Below are positions 25,986 through 34,959 of a stretch of 64,000 bases of DNA, piece after piece. Under the pieces are notes generated by a model that saw only the letters and a program-made list of their open reading frames with translations, was not told where the DNA came from and did not search any database. Source of the stretch: Sipunculus nudus (Eukaryota > Annelida > Sipuncula > Golfingiida > Sipunculidae); assembly GCA_026874595.1 (NCBI GenBank), contig CM049319.1, positions 64,722,417 to 64,786,416 of the forward strand, read 5' to 3'. Position 1 is the first letter of the stretch; each line of letters begins with the position of its first letter. A program made the position numbers and the translations under genes.

Positions 25986-28093
25986 GTGATATTGTACATG
26001 TTTATAATTCAGGAAATATCATGCTCATTGGCCCTATGAAGCAAGGTATCTGCTATATTGAGCTTCAGACCTGGATCCCAGTCGGACAGGTTATGTGTAA
26101 CACTGAATGAATGCAAGAATATTACTCTCAGATGCTGTTAAAATGAAGACATGCTTTTAAAGGGGCCCAATCACCTATCTAACTTTTATAAACTAAAGGT
26201 AATCCCTTGGAGTTTTCATAAAAAATAGGTCATAAAACGTGGAGATCACTACACACAGTCTGCTTGTTTGGTTTATATCAATATTTGTTTATAATATGTG
26301 GGGGCCTGCCAAAATAATAAAATCAAATTCAACAAGGGCATCTGGCAGAATGTCAGATCAGCCAGGGCTTTGCAAATGGTGTTTTGCATCAAGGGGCCTT
26401 TCTACCTTCGCATATATGCAACCTACCACCTTAGGCCTCATGTTTTTCTTGTTTGTCAACATTGCTTTGTTTACAAACATGTTGTTGATAAACAAGTTCA
26501 CGCATCCTTCACGAAGGCCTTAAAAGACCTTTCCACAACCAGCAGTACTCTTAGATCATTATTATATACACAGAGGAAGCCAGAAATCACATTCTTTTCA
26601 AAAGGTAGATGATTGGGCACCTTTAAGTACTTGTTGATGCACTTTTGTATTTCAGATAAGTTATATGAGTATCCCTGTCCATGGAACTACAGACCAGACC
26701 ACTGTATGTATATGAGTAACTGTAAATTGGCGGAACAAGATGGCGCCTCTGTATTACATGGGAGCCGAGGGTACTTCCACCTTGATAAACAACCTGCTTT
26801 CAAGGCTGTATATACTGCACTTAAAGAGGTGAGGAGTAAGGACTTATGTTATTATAAATAATAACACCTTATACTATCAATGTGCCCAATTACTTGACAT
26901 GATGGCCTCAGTTTTCTGAATACTGCTTGTCTGGAATTTCAAATATTTGAATTTCAAACAAGGAAATATTACATCTAGTCAAATCATTTTCTGATTTTCA
27001 TTTATCCGAACAAAACTTTCTGACCATCCTCTTATCATGTCAGGTAATTGAGGCTCTACTGTATGTAAAGTATACAATATTTGTTAAATTGTTTTTTTTT
27101 TATTACTTTATGTAAGGTCCTCCAAAACACCAGTATTGAGGGTGCTTATGATGAAACAAAAAAATACCATCTACATTGCTTCAAATAAGATGCAAACAAC
27201 TTACATGATCAGAAATAATATCAGCTTATCATATCAATAAAAACCACCTCTTAAATAGAGTTCTCTAATTAACAGTAAACCTCTAAGTAAAGGACCTTAA
27301 ATCTTGGATGAAAGTAAGAAATAAATATCAGGTGCAACTTTGTCACCTGTGACTGTTATCTGACTACAGATCAGTTTTGGAAAATCAGCCTTATTAGAGA
27401 TCTTAGTTACACTCGGGCAGAAGGAAGAAAAAAAGTAAAAACAAATTCTGATTGATGATTTTGCCGACCTGGAGAGGAACCCAAAATAAGATCTGGATCT
27501 CAATATTATTTAGAGGCTCATTAACCCTCGATGTCTCCCTTCCCTTCCCAGTTAAGCTTTTAGATACCGAAACAACCTGTAATTTAGTGACTTTCAGGTC
27601 TGTTTAAATATTAATGGCTACTTGTTTACATTTAATATTGGGTGGGGGGGGGGGGGGGGGGGGTGAGAGGGATTTGAATGATAAATTCACAAAATTACCA
27701 TTTGGGATATCTGTAAAGTAGTTGTAGTAACTGACAGGAGATGGCAGCACCTGTCAGTTATAATTGTAGGCATCCTGTGAAGAAAGGAAATTTTATGATT
27801 TATTTATTTACACTTTGATTTTCAGATAATGACTTGCATGAATAATTATCAAATGTATGAATATGCATGATATCACCTGTTAAAATATTCATTATATGCA
27901 TGAATATTCATCATGTATTTTTCTTTTACAGTACCAGTTTGGGGATGATCTTGAGAAAGAGCTTTTACAAAAAATGAAGTCCCTGCTGGAAGATACAAAA
28001 AATACCCCATGTGGAAGTGTAAAAGAAATATTTACGAAGCAGCTAGAGAAACATATTAAATTACACACATCACACAAAAAAGAAACATTGTGA
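12937..28093 (+). CDS. GXYLT: Glucoside xylosyltransferase (GXYLT1/2-like), C-terminal six exons
   Basis: Spliced gene: 12937-13096, 19738-19872, 23253-23442, 25227-25376, 26656-26828, 27932-28093. The reading frame stays open across all five introns (phases 0,0,1,1,0), all with GT-AG ends, and gives about 322 residues ending in TGA at 28091-28093. Family members are roughly 400-440 residues, so about 80-120 N-terminal residues (type II membrane anchor and stem) are missing; the first exon seen starts with the last base of a split codon, so an upstream exon must exist. Known role of the family: a GT8 enzyme of the ER/Golgi that transfers xylose from UDP-xylose in alpha-1,3 linkage to O-glucose on EGF repeats of Notch and similar proteins. 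Seen: [19 protein letters not shown] near the start, the metal/UDP-binding D-T-D after [20 protein letters not shown] and [13 protein letters not shown]. Assignment to GXYLT1 or GXYLT2 is not possible here. Confidence 0.93.
13097..15663 (+). other. GXYLT intron 1, first part: unique sequence with a decayed D fragment
   Basis: About 2.6 kb of AT-rich intron. Around 13195-13460 there is text resembling the 3' part of family D (GGTGGCACCACCTG, CTGAAATTTTGCATG, then GGTGGATACACATAGTTGC), so it looks like an old D copy without its last bases. The rest shows nothing I recognise. Short ORFs here (for example 13450-13689 and 15116-15319) have no family character. Confidence 0.5.
15861..16258. mobile_element. 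Small terminal-inverted-repeat element inside A2
   Basis: AAAGCTGTGTTTCCAT at the left and ATGGAAACATAGCTTT at the right are inverse copies (15 of 16 bases). They interrupt the family A core exactly between GACTGTTT and ATGGCTC; uninterrupted A units read GACCGTTTTACGGCTCC there. Internal near-palindromes include ACGTACGT at 16208 and TACGGATACG with TTTTGCGGATAC. Length 398 bp, no credible coding content (the ORF over 15958-16254 has none). The T/A-rich target would suit a PIF/Harbinger-type MITE, but the superfamily is not settled. Confidence 0.7.
16497..18700 (+). mobile_element. Family B element B2 inside A2, interrupted by C4
   Basis: Left end ATCCATCAGCTCATAGGCTG (mutated form of AGCCCTCAGC) after five Ts; right end CAGCTTTTGCTAATATTCTAG followed by T. 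The body matches B1 and B3 (CCTTGTGAGCAGGATATC, TTCGAAGATGGGTGACC). C4 is inserted in the T-run of CAATTTCTGGTTTTTTT, and B text resumes with AATGAATTTTTATCGG at 18412. The A element resumes after 18700 with TTTCACAATGCAATGCTTAC. Confidence 0.75.
16868..18408 (+). mobile_element. Family C element C4
   Basis: Starts AGCTCAGCTGACTATAAGTC and ends TCAGCTGAGCGATGTGACCC, ATGGGTCCCTTG, then TTT. GCTCAGCTGA at the start and TCAGCTGAGC near the end are exact inverse copies; GACCCATGGGTC is a 12-bp perfect palindrome 5 bases from the end. An early run of GTCCGTC/TGTC units follows the 5' stem-loop. 1.54 kb, non-coding. Inserted in the T-run of B2 without a visible target duplication. Confidence 0.8.
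19084..19737 (+). other. GXYLT intron 1, last part: nothing recognised
   Basis: About 650 bases between the end of A2 and exon 2. No repeat of the named families and no convincing coding stretch. The branch/polypyrimidine region before the acceptor is CACTGTTTCCTTTCCAG. Confidence 0.6.
19738..19872 (+). CDS. GXYLT: GXYLT exon 2 of the visible part
   Basis: Acceptor CTTTCCAG precedes 19738; donor CCA|GTTAGT follows 19872. Forty-five codons, phase 0 at both ends, starting [11 protein letters not shown] and ending CATQRLFFP. The YKIYPITYP and EWRKIFKPC stretches match what is conserved in GXYLT proteins before the catalytic D-x-D strand. The ORF runs on past the donor, but the downstream residues have no family character. 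Confidence 0.93.
20568..20700 (+). repeat. Short tandem repeat built on AGGATTACAC
   Basis: About seven imperfect copies of ACAGGATTACACCATTAC (roughly 18-20 bp) within GXYLT intron 2; later copies vary to ATGATTACACTATAACAC and ACAGATGATTACGTC. Confidence 0.75.
20861..22865. mobile_element. TA-flanked DNA transposon with ~25-bp inverted repeats, non-autonomous
   Basis: Left end TA-CCGTAAAAGTCGTTGTTG continuing AAGTCGC; right end GCGACTTCTACAAAGACTTT continuing TACAG-TA. The two are inverse copies with about 3-4 mismatches in 25. The flanking TA on both sides suits Tc1/mariner-pogo type insertion. A second motif, ACAAGTCGCACCC, stands near each end in the same orientation (about 20899 and 22772). 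The interior is 2.0 kb with somewhat higher GC than the intron; short ORFs at 21783-22028, 22007-22321 and 22644-22916 show no transposase motif (no D-D-D/E pattern that I can see). It lies in GXYLT intron 2. Confidence 0.72.
22866..23252 (+). other. GXYLT intron 2, last part: nothing recognised
   Basis: About 390 bases of AT-rich sequence with a short ACACACAC stretch near 23056. No feature other than the acceptor of exon 3. Confidence 0.5.
23253..23442 (+). CDS. GXYLT: GXYLT exon 3 of the visible part, with the D-T-D metal site
   Basis: Acceptor TTGTTTTCAG ends at 23252; donor CTAG|GTATGT follows 23442. Sixty-three codons plus one base. The start [20 protein letters not shown] holds the GT8 D-x-D motif (23286-23294), which in this family binds the divalent metal and UDP-xylose. 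It continues with SLAPEHED and [14 protein letters not shown], a stretch very close to vertebrate GXYLT. It contains no ATG-initiated ORF longer than about 60 codons, so a simple ORF list misses it. Confidence 0.93.
23679..24161 (+). mobile_element. Decayed family C element C10 in GXYLT intron 3
   Basis: Starts AGCTCAGCTGACTGAAAGGC with the 5' stem-loop (CATCTGAGCT) and a short GTCC/TGTC tract. A decayed end, CCAGTAAGGTCCTTG then CGTTTT, fits the family end GGTCCCTTG|TTT. The interior also has CTGCTGGTGCCACCTG. The 3' boundary is less sure than the 5' one. The 41-bp minisatellite begins within a few bases of this end. Confidence 0.6.
24167..25226 (+). repeat. 41-bp minisatellite made of copies of the exon 4 splice acceptor
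   Basis: About 25 full copies plus one decayed first copy, period 40-41 bp. A typical unit reads GCATGAACTCAGGGGGTGA then TGTTGTATATTATATTTTTCAG. Each unit therefore ends in an A/T-rich polypyrimidine stretch with CAG and is followed by the first bases of GXYLT exon 4. The copy phrase CATGAACTC falls at about 24211, 24251, 24292, 24332 and so on up to 25188; the true exon copy is at 25228. Variants: GTATAT or GTTTAT in the middle, four or five Gs, TTTTTTAG at 24736, CAGCCCTGAACTC near 25104, CATAAACTC at 24656. The array starts immediately after the decayed end of a family C repeat. Confidence 0.97.
25227..25376 (+). CDS. GXYLT: GXYLT exon 4 of the visible part; start copied in an upstream minisatellite
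   Basis: The exon begins GC ATG AAC TCG GGG GTG ATG, read as (G)[13 protein letters not shown], and ends HYYP before donor CCAG|GTACCC. It includes [11 protein letters not shown], a conserved GT8 acceptor-site segment. The frame (phase 1 in, phase 1 out) joins exactly to both neighbours. Its acceptor TATATTTTTCAG and first 23-24 bases are the 3'-most copy of a 41-bp tandem repeat that fills the end of the intron, so the exact acceptor choice is ambiguous to the eye. Only this last copy leads into the full exon. Confidence 0.93.
25377..26655 (+). other. GXYLT intron 4: unique sequence and a TA microsatellite
   Basis: Contains a CT-rich run at 25619-25647 and an (AT)n run at about 25936-25979. 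ORFs at 25569-25829 and 26239-26612 show no family character and no splice support. Confidence 0.6.
26656..26828 (+). CDS. GXYLT: GXYLT exon 5 of the visible part
   Basis: Acceptor TTTGTATTTCAG ends at 26655; donor GAG|GTGAGG follows 26828. Fifty-seven codons after two bases completing an Asp codon. Contents: [20 protein letters not shown], then [20 protein letters not shown]. The H-G-x-R-G-x-x-H-x-x-K pattern is the C-terminal GT8 motif region that contacts the diphosphate. The cysteines of PCPW and PDHC match those of the family. Confidence 0.93.
26829..27931 (+). other. GXYLT intron 5: unique sequence and a poly-G run
   Basis: A run of about 20 Gs at 27644-27663 (interrupted just before by GGT). 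ATGAATATGCATGATATC and TATGCATGAATATTCATCAT near 27860-27915 are small palindromic AT-rich stretches just before the last exon. Nothing else recognised. Confidence 0.55.
27932..28093 (+). CDS. GXYLT: GXYLT terminal exon
   Basis: Acceptor CTTTTACAG ends at 27931. Fifty-three codons and TGA. It begins [15 protein letters not shown] and contains [18 protein letters not shown], matching the typical helical GXYLT tail (a conserved Cys-Gly followed by an F-x-K-Q-x-E-K helix). The basic end SHKKETL is not conserved as far as I can tell. A repeat of family C begins only 107 bases after the stop. Confidence 0.9.
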   Translation, partial: YQFGDDLEKELLQKMKSLLEDTKNTPCGSVKEIFTKQLEKHIKLHTSHKKETL

Positions 28094-28171
28094 TAGTCAA
28101 ATGGTATGTAGTTGTTGTAGTTGCTTCTGCAAACACAAGAGGGCGCTCTGATTCAACCAGAGTTGAGTGCA

Positions 28172-28189
28172 GTACTTATTAAAAAGTAC
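28172..28189 (+). promoter_or_regulatory. Possible poly(A) signal in a hairpin loop after GXYLT
   Basis: GTACTT and AAGTAC form a perfect 6-bp stem around the loop ATTAAA, 79 bases after the stop codon. ATTAAA is the commonest variant of the AATAAA signal. No AATAAA lies between the stop and the start of repeat C5 at 28201, so either this variant is used or the transcript runs into the repeat, where AATAAA does occur. The function is inferred. Confidence 0.35.
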
Positions 28190-28200
28190 CATACTTTTTT

Positions 28201-31200
28201 AGCTCAGCTGACTATAAGTTATCTGAGCTATAGTCGTGGTCCATTGTCCGTCGTCCGTCCGTCTGTCCGTCCATAGATGTGGCACGTTTTGAAACCGTAG
28301 GACCTATGAACCCAAAATTCAGCATAATGTTAGAGATCCCCAAGATCTCCTACCAAGCCAAAAACTGGGTCTTTGCAACTTGGGTCCTTTGAGAAATTAA
28401 GGAAAAACCTCAGTTTTTTTATTAAAATCCTATTTTCACACTTCAGGACTGCCTAATATCAAAACCACTCATCTGTTTTTCCTTATATTTACCATAAATA
28501 TTCCTCTATGTAGTTCCTATATACATGCCAGAAATTAAGTCTGTTAATTATAAATTCTTCAAGTTATGGGCCCAAACATAATGGACTTTGTAAAAAATCA
28601 GGAAAAATATTTATTCACTTAACACAAAACTTGTTTAAGCTAAGCACTTTTTTTTTCCAGTAATATAACTTTTATTAATCAAAAATTTTGAAACTAGAGT
28701 ATTTTCCCAGGTATATAACTATGTTTAATAAAGATTCAATTGTTTACCCAAAATTGGATCTGAATTTTGTAAATTTTTTAAGTTATGAGCATAAAAATAA
28801 AATCAGTACCTTAAATTTTGCCCAATTTTGACCATGGCACGTTTTTTTCCTGTAAGTACCATTGATTTAATTTTCACAGCGTGTAAACATAAATATTTAA
28901 TTTGTTTAAATCTGAAATTTGAAAATAAAAGCTTGAAAATTAAGCTAGTTATTGATTTTTAGCTCAGCTGACTATAAGTCATCTGAGCTATAGTCGTGGT
29001 CCATTGTCCGTCGTCCGTCCGTCTGTCCGTCCGTCCGTCCGTCCGTCCGTCCGTCCGTCCGTAGATGTGGCACGTTTTGAAACCGTAAGACCTAGGAATC
29101 CAAAATTCGGCATAATGTTAGATGTCCCCAAGATCTCCTACCAAGCCAAAAACTGGGTCTTTGCAACTTCGTTCCTTTGAGAAATTAAGGAAAAACCTCA
29201 ATTTTTTATTAAAAACCTATTTTTACACTTTAGGACTGCCTAATATCAAAACCACTCATCTGTTTTTCCTCATATTTACCATAAATATTCCTCTATATAG
29301 TTCCTATGTACATGCCAGAAATTATGTCTGTATTATTTAATTTAAAAAAGTTCTGGGCCCAAACATAATGCATTTTGAAAAAAATAAGGAAAGATATTTG
29401 ATCACTTAACACAAAAAATGTTAAAGCTGTGGACTTTTTTTCCAGTAATATAACTTTAATTAATCAAAATTAAATTGTATACCCAAAATTAGATGAAAAT
29501 CTTTTAAATTTTTTAAAATATTAATAAAAATAAAAAATTGGTACCTTAAATTTTGCCCAAACTGACCATGGCACGTTTTTTTCCTGTAAGTACTGTGGAT
29601 TTAATTTTCACAGCATGTTTTTGTCAGCATTTCAACTGTTAACACCAAAAATTTGAAACCAGTTGATTAAAAACTGTAGATTTTAATCAAGTTTTCAAGC
29701 ACCTTGTAACATATTGTTTACATCAAGCTAGTGTTATGCAGTTTGCAAAAGCTCAGCTCCCCAGCTTCAGCTCTAAGTTCCTTAAATTCAGCATACAGTT
29801 AGATGTCTCCAAAATCCCCTACCATGCCAAGAATTTGGTCACTAGGACTTAATACCTTCGAGATATTAATGAAAAACTTCATTTTTCCATTAAAAACCCA
29901 TTGTTACACTTCAAGACTGCCTAATATCAAAACCACTGATCTGACTTTAATCATAAACAATATACATATTTTTCATTCTCTGTGCACATCCCAGAATGAT
30001 GTCAGTATTGCGTAATTGTTTTAAGTTATAGGCCCAAACATAATGCACTTTGTAAAAAATCAAGAAATATATTTACTCCCTTAACAAGGGCATTGCTAGA
30101 GATTTTTTTGTCAGGGATGTAACATTATTTAATCAAGATTCAATTGAATACCCAAAATTAGTTCTGAACTTTTCAAATTTTATAAGTTATTAGTATAAAT
30201 ATAAAATTAGTACCTTAAATTTTGCCCAACTGTGACCATGGCACGTTTGTTTCCCGTGAGCACTGTTGATATAATTTTCATATCATGCACACATAAGGAT
30301 TTCAGCTTTTGAGTTTAGAAAGCTGAAAGAAATTGGCCAAAAATTGTTGCTTTTATTAATGTTTTTTATGAGACCCTGTCAGACTTTGGCTCTCTCCAGC
30401 CCCTCTTGAGTCACCTGTATGTTGACCTTGTTGACCTTTCATCAAATTATGCACGCTTGAGGCGAGGCATACAGGAATCCAGGCAGCTTATGGCCAGCCA
30501 CAGTTGATCCAGGTGTCCAACCGAACTCATCTAGTAGTTTTAACCAACAACATAACAATAAACAACAAATTAATAAATTTTTATTGGTTTTTAATAACAA
30601 ATTAAAGAAAAATAGAAAAGGAATTTGTTAGTTTATAATAACAGGAAATTAACTTGCAGTTACTGATGATATAAGAATCTTGTATCGATGGGTAGAATGT
30701 CACATATTCCAAATAACACCATGCAGTCACCTATGGCATTTTTCAGTTCAATTTTAATGATAAAGAAGTAAATCATATTATTCATTACTAATCATTAGGG
30801 ATCATATGAAGGAAATTAATGATAGACAAAGATGCAGTTGATAATATTAATCTAGATTCCTACTGTGTCTAGTGTGTACATTGATGTGAAATTAGTCCAA
30901 AATGAATTTTTTACAGTTATTTTTAATATAAATAAAAGCCATAAAACCAGGTACTTATGATCATTATTTAAATGTGTGAATTTTGTATATTCTGGATTCT
31001 CAACATCATTGTTTGGTGAAAATTGAATAAACATCAGACATGGTGCTAATACTTTGTAATTGTATTTAAATACGAATATGATTATGTACTCCATTATAAA
31101 ATTTCTTGCATAAAGAATGGGAATTCAGGTAAAAATGAAAGTATATGAATACTCGTGCAAATACTTTCAAAATGTATTCATGAATGCATTCATGAATATA

Positions 31201-32786
31201 TTCTTTAATATTATTTAAATAATCATATCAGTTATATTTCATTTTAAAAAATCATATGATTCTCTTATTATTTTTAATAAAAATTATATTTGGGACAATA
31301 TTTGTAATTTTTTTAAATAAATAGTTAAACTCTTATATTATATGTTCTGCTTATAAGTTATATGGCCAAGTCAAAATCTGTGTGACAATAGTACTCCAGT
31401 TGTTAATAAAATAAATGAAATCAATCCTCTTCCCTGTCTCCAAAGGTACTATCAAAATCATACATAAGCTAAACAACAACAACTCATAATACAGCTTAAA
31501 TTTATTACCACACAAAACCAGCATGTGCCTCATTTCTAAATAATATTTTTTTATCATATATAACAGCTGAGCGTCGTGACCCATAGGTCCCTTGTTTATC
31601 TTGAGGCTCTATTTTAGTCATCTGCTTTGATTACAGATTACAGATGCAGGGTCCCACTCCAGGTCACTGGAAGCCAGCTATGCCAGGGTTTCTGATTTGT
31701 TACAGTCACTGGGGGAGATCCCCTGCTTTGACAGGTGGATGGTTCTCATTCTCATATCACCACCCCATCCCCCCCCCCCCCCCTGCAAACCCAACCCTAC
31801 AAGTGTTATGCAGTAATTGTTATTGTTTTCACTGTATCTCCTTAATTGTAATGCTGTTTCCACTTTGATATGCAAAAACTTTCCTTGAAAAAGTAATTCA
31901 AGGTGTAATCCAGAAGATGCAATGCTGTGTAATGTAGCATTTTTAAAGAAATCAATTTTCTTTTAAATGATTTTAACAAATATAATTGAACCCATCAGTA
32001 TGCTTAAATTATTTTAAAATATGAAGCACATTATGGATAAATAAAGACACAATTAAAAATTGTGATATCGAAATCAAGTATTATTTTTAGATATTAATTG
32101 TTTTGCAGATTTAAAAGATATATTTTTGTGGTAAAAAATAAACATTTGTTTGCATGATGTGTTGTTATCTGACAAGATTGAGATTTATGATGATGCAATT
32201 GAGAATTATGAATCAACTTTTATATTCAGATATATATGTTATATTGGAAATGTATAGAAATATAAACTTAAATTTAAAAAAAAAAAATTGATGTGATAAA
32301 AAAATGAGGATTTAATACAAACAATTGTTCATTATTTTCCTGCCTCAGCAGAATTTGAGATCAGGCTTTGTTTGCCCTGTTTTATGTTGTTAATTAGTTC
32401 TATTTCAACCTATACATTTCATAAAAAAATACATATATATTTAATAATATATATTATACAAAAAAAAAAAAATTCAATTGAACAAATGTGTAAACTACTG
32501 AAATGTCAACAGTTAATCGAAAAGCCAACTGATGATAATGGTAATAGTACAGATCATTTGTTCACAAATTGCTCACATGCTTTAGTTTCAACAGTAGGAA
32601 ACACATGGTCAGGTCACAAAATATTATTTGCAACAATTTCTTGCTCATCAATACAAACCAATCATATAAACCAACCATGGCCTTTATTACCTCTTCCTCT
32701 TACACTTCATCTCCATTTGATATTTATTTTAGATTTTTACCTTCAAGGTTAACGTCAGCTGAGCACAGTGACCCATGAGTCCCTTG
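28201..32786 (+). mobile_element. Family C element C5, interrupted by C6
   Basis: Starts AGCTCAGCTGACTATAAGTT 107 bases after the GXYLT stop and ends CAGCTGAGCACAGTGACCCA, TGAGTCCCTTG, then TTT. The outer parts (28201-28960 and 31595-32786) match C2 along its length, including the poly-C run near 31771 and the AAATGTCAACAGTTAATC segment. C6 lies in the middle. Confidence 0.8.
28961..31594 (+). mobile_element. Family C element C6 inside C5, near twin of C3
   Basis: Left junction GTTATTGATTTTT|AGCTCAG and right junction GTCCCTTG|TTTATCTTGAGG; the matching uninterrupted site in C2 reads GTTATTGATTTTTTCTTGAGG. Length 2,634 bp against 2,631 bp for C3, with the same internal order (MSPKSPT-type ORF shadow, GGCGAGGCATACAGGAATCC, TTCATGAATGCATTCATGAA). 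The close match implies recent copying. Confidence 0.82.
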
Positions 32787-33471
32787 TTTAGGCAAGACTT
32801 CTGTATATATACCTTTACTCATACTTCTTTCGGGGGGATAATACTTTATTATACTTTTTTTCTTAAGTCATCATCTTCAGGTTGTGATTATAGGCTGTTT
32901 ACCTGAACTAATTGGTGCAGTAAACATGTTCTGTTAATATTTTGTAGTATAGGCTTTTAATTAGTAATGATTTTTTTTCTGCAATATTTCCCCATGTTAA
33001 ACAAAATTATTGGGTATATGAAATACTAGAATATACATATACTTTCATACCGAAGGTTTGTTTAGAAGGATCGCATGCTGTAAAATTATACAAAATTAGG
33101 CTATTTGGCATAGACTTTTACTTCATTAAGACAGTTTTATACTTTTTTCTTGTAAGATTTTATACATTTTTCCCCAATAAATCCAGATTGGGAACACTGT
33201 GTGCATTTAAGATGACCATGAATTCATTATTTAAATGAGGCTGGCACAATATATCAGTATTTCAGTTGATACAGGCAGTAAGAGCTTTTTCTATATATTG
33301 TTTACGATTGTCTATATAGCTCTGTTATAAGAATCAGACTAGATATTGAAGGTGCTGTAGATAAAGGCTGGCTCAGACATATTGCAGATGTCACCTGTAT
33401 GTGTCCCAGTGTTATGTCCTGAAGTCACCCAAATGTGTCCAGGTGTCACCCAAATGTTTCTTGACATTTTT
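32787..33471 (+). other. Spacer between C5 and E1: nothing recognised
   Basis: About 690 bases, AT-rich. CACCCAAATGTGTCC and similar words repeat around 33405-33460. No gene supported. Confidence 0.45.
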
Positions 33472-34959
33472 AGAGAACCTGTGAGCTTATGCGATGGTGT
33501 CATCTGTACGTTAACCCATACTATCTTGAAAAAGACAGGAGCTAGCATCACAAAATTATGCCAGCGGATTTTGCTTATTTTTTGGCTAACTCCATTTTCT
33601 TAGATTTAATAGAGATAAAGCTAAAAAAACTTTCAAAATCTTCTCCTGCAAAACAGTCCAGCCAAATTGTTCAAAATTTCACAGAAATACCTTCTCTTTC
33701 AAATTTGTTCCAATGGTTCAAGTTCAGTGAATTTTGGCCGAGTTACAGGAAGTTGAACTTAGTCATCTATCCAAAAAAGCATACTAAAATTAGAATCTCA
33801 AGTTTACATGAATGATTTTTGGCGGAATTATTGGACCTTTTATGATGAAAAGACTGCATCTTTAATTATTCTAGATATTTTGATAAAAAGGTTTTGAATA
33901 TGTCAGCTTGAAAAAAAAGCATTTAGCCAAAGTCTTTCAGAATGTGGAAACAGATTACCAACAGGCCAAGATTGTGTCTATATCTTTAAATAGGTTGAGA
34001 AACTGCCAACAGTTTCAGATTTGGCAACAGATCAATAGTTCATTTAGTGCAGCCAGATATAGGTCAAGAGTTCAATCAGTGCAGCCAAGCACAAGGCATG
34101 TAATCACCTCACGGGTGACATGTGAACACCTCATGGGCACCATATGATCACTTCATGGGTGTCATGCCCCTCAGGGCAGGGCCCCTGCATGAGCTTATGC
34201 AATGGCGTGGCTACTAATTCAGATTTGGCAACAGGCTAGAGGTCAGTCTGGATTTATTTATAGCTTTGGCAGACTGCCAGCTGTATCAGATTAGGCAACA
34301 GGTCAAGAGTTCACTCAGTGCAGCAAGGTATGGGTCAGGAGTTCACTCAGTGCGGTAGCTGCATTCTATTTATAGCGATGGCAGACTGCCCACTGCATCA
34401 GATTTGGCACCAAAGTTCAGCCTGGATTTATTTATAGCTTTGGCAGACTGCCAACTGTGTCAGATTATGCAACAGGTCAAGAGTTCACTCAGTGCAGCCA
34501 GGTACAGGTCAAAAGTTCACTCAGTCTAGCCAGGTGCAGGTCATAAGTGCACTCAGTGCAGTAGCCTGAGCCAGCAGATTTGTCACAGTTCACTCCGGGC
34601 GTCTGCCTTTCTCACCTAAGCCTGGTCAGCCCCATGCATTAGACTCAAGGTAAGCTTGATGTATTGGCCAGATATTTTGACCTGTTTATGTGTCTTTGAT
34701 GGCTTTCTCGTTCACAATACAGGTGTCGTCACCTACAATGACTTTTGCACAGTGTATGTGACTTCTTATATCTACAGAGAAATTTGATATATCAGCCTGA
34801 ATGCCAGAATTTCAGCAGTGATGATTATGTAATTGTTTCTTATTCAAAATGTTTAGTACTTGCATTGTTCATATTCATGAGAGGTAATGGTCCAGCATTG
34901 AAGCATTATACCTGGTGTATTTCCCAATGCACAGGTTTGCATTAGGCCTGTAGGCCTTG
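33472..34959 (+). mobile_element. Family E element E1
   Basis: Starts AGAGAACCTGTGAGCTTATG after TTTT; ends GCACAGGTTTGCATTAGGCC, TGTAGGCCTTG, then T. AACCTGTG at the start and CACAGGTT near the end are inverse copies; AGGCCTGTAGGCCT is the terminal hairpin. The body (33950-34580) has loosely repeated phrases such as AGGTCAAGAGTTCACTCAGT and TTTGGCAGACTGCC. The early GTCC tract is lost in this copy. Non-coding. Confidence 0.65.
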
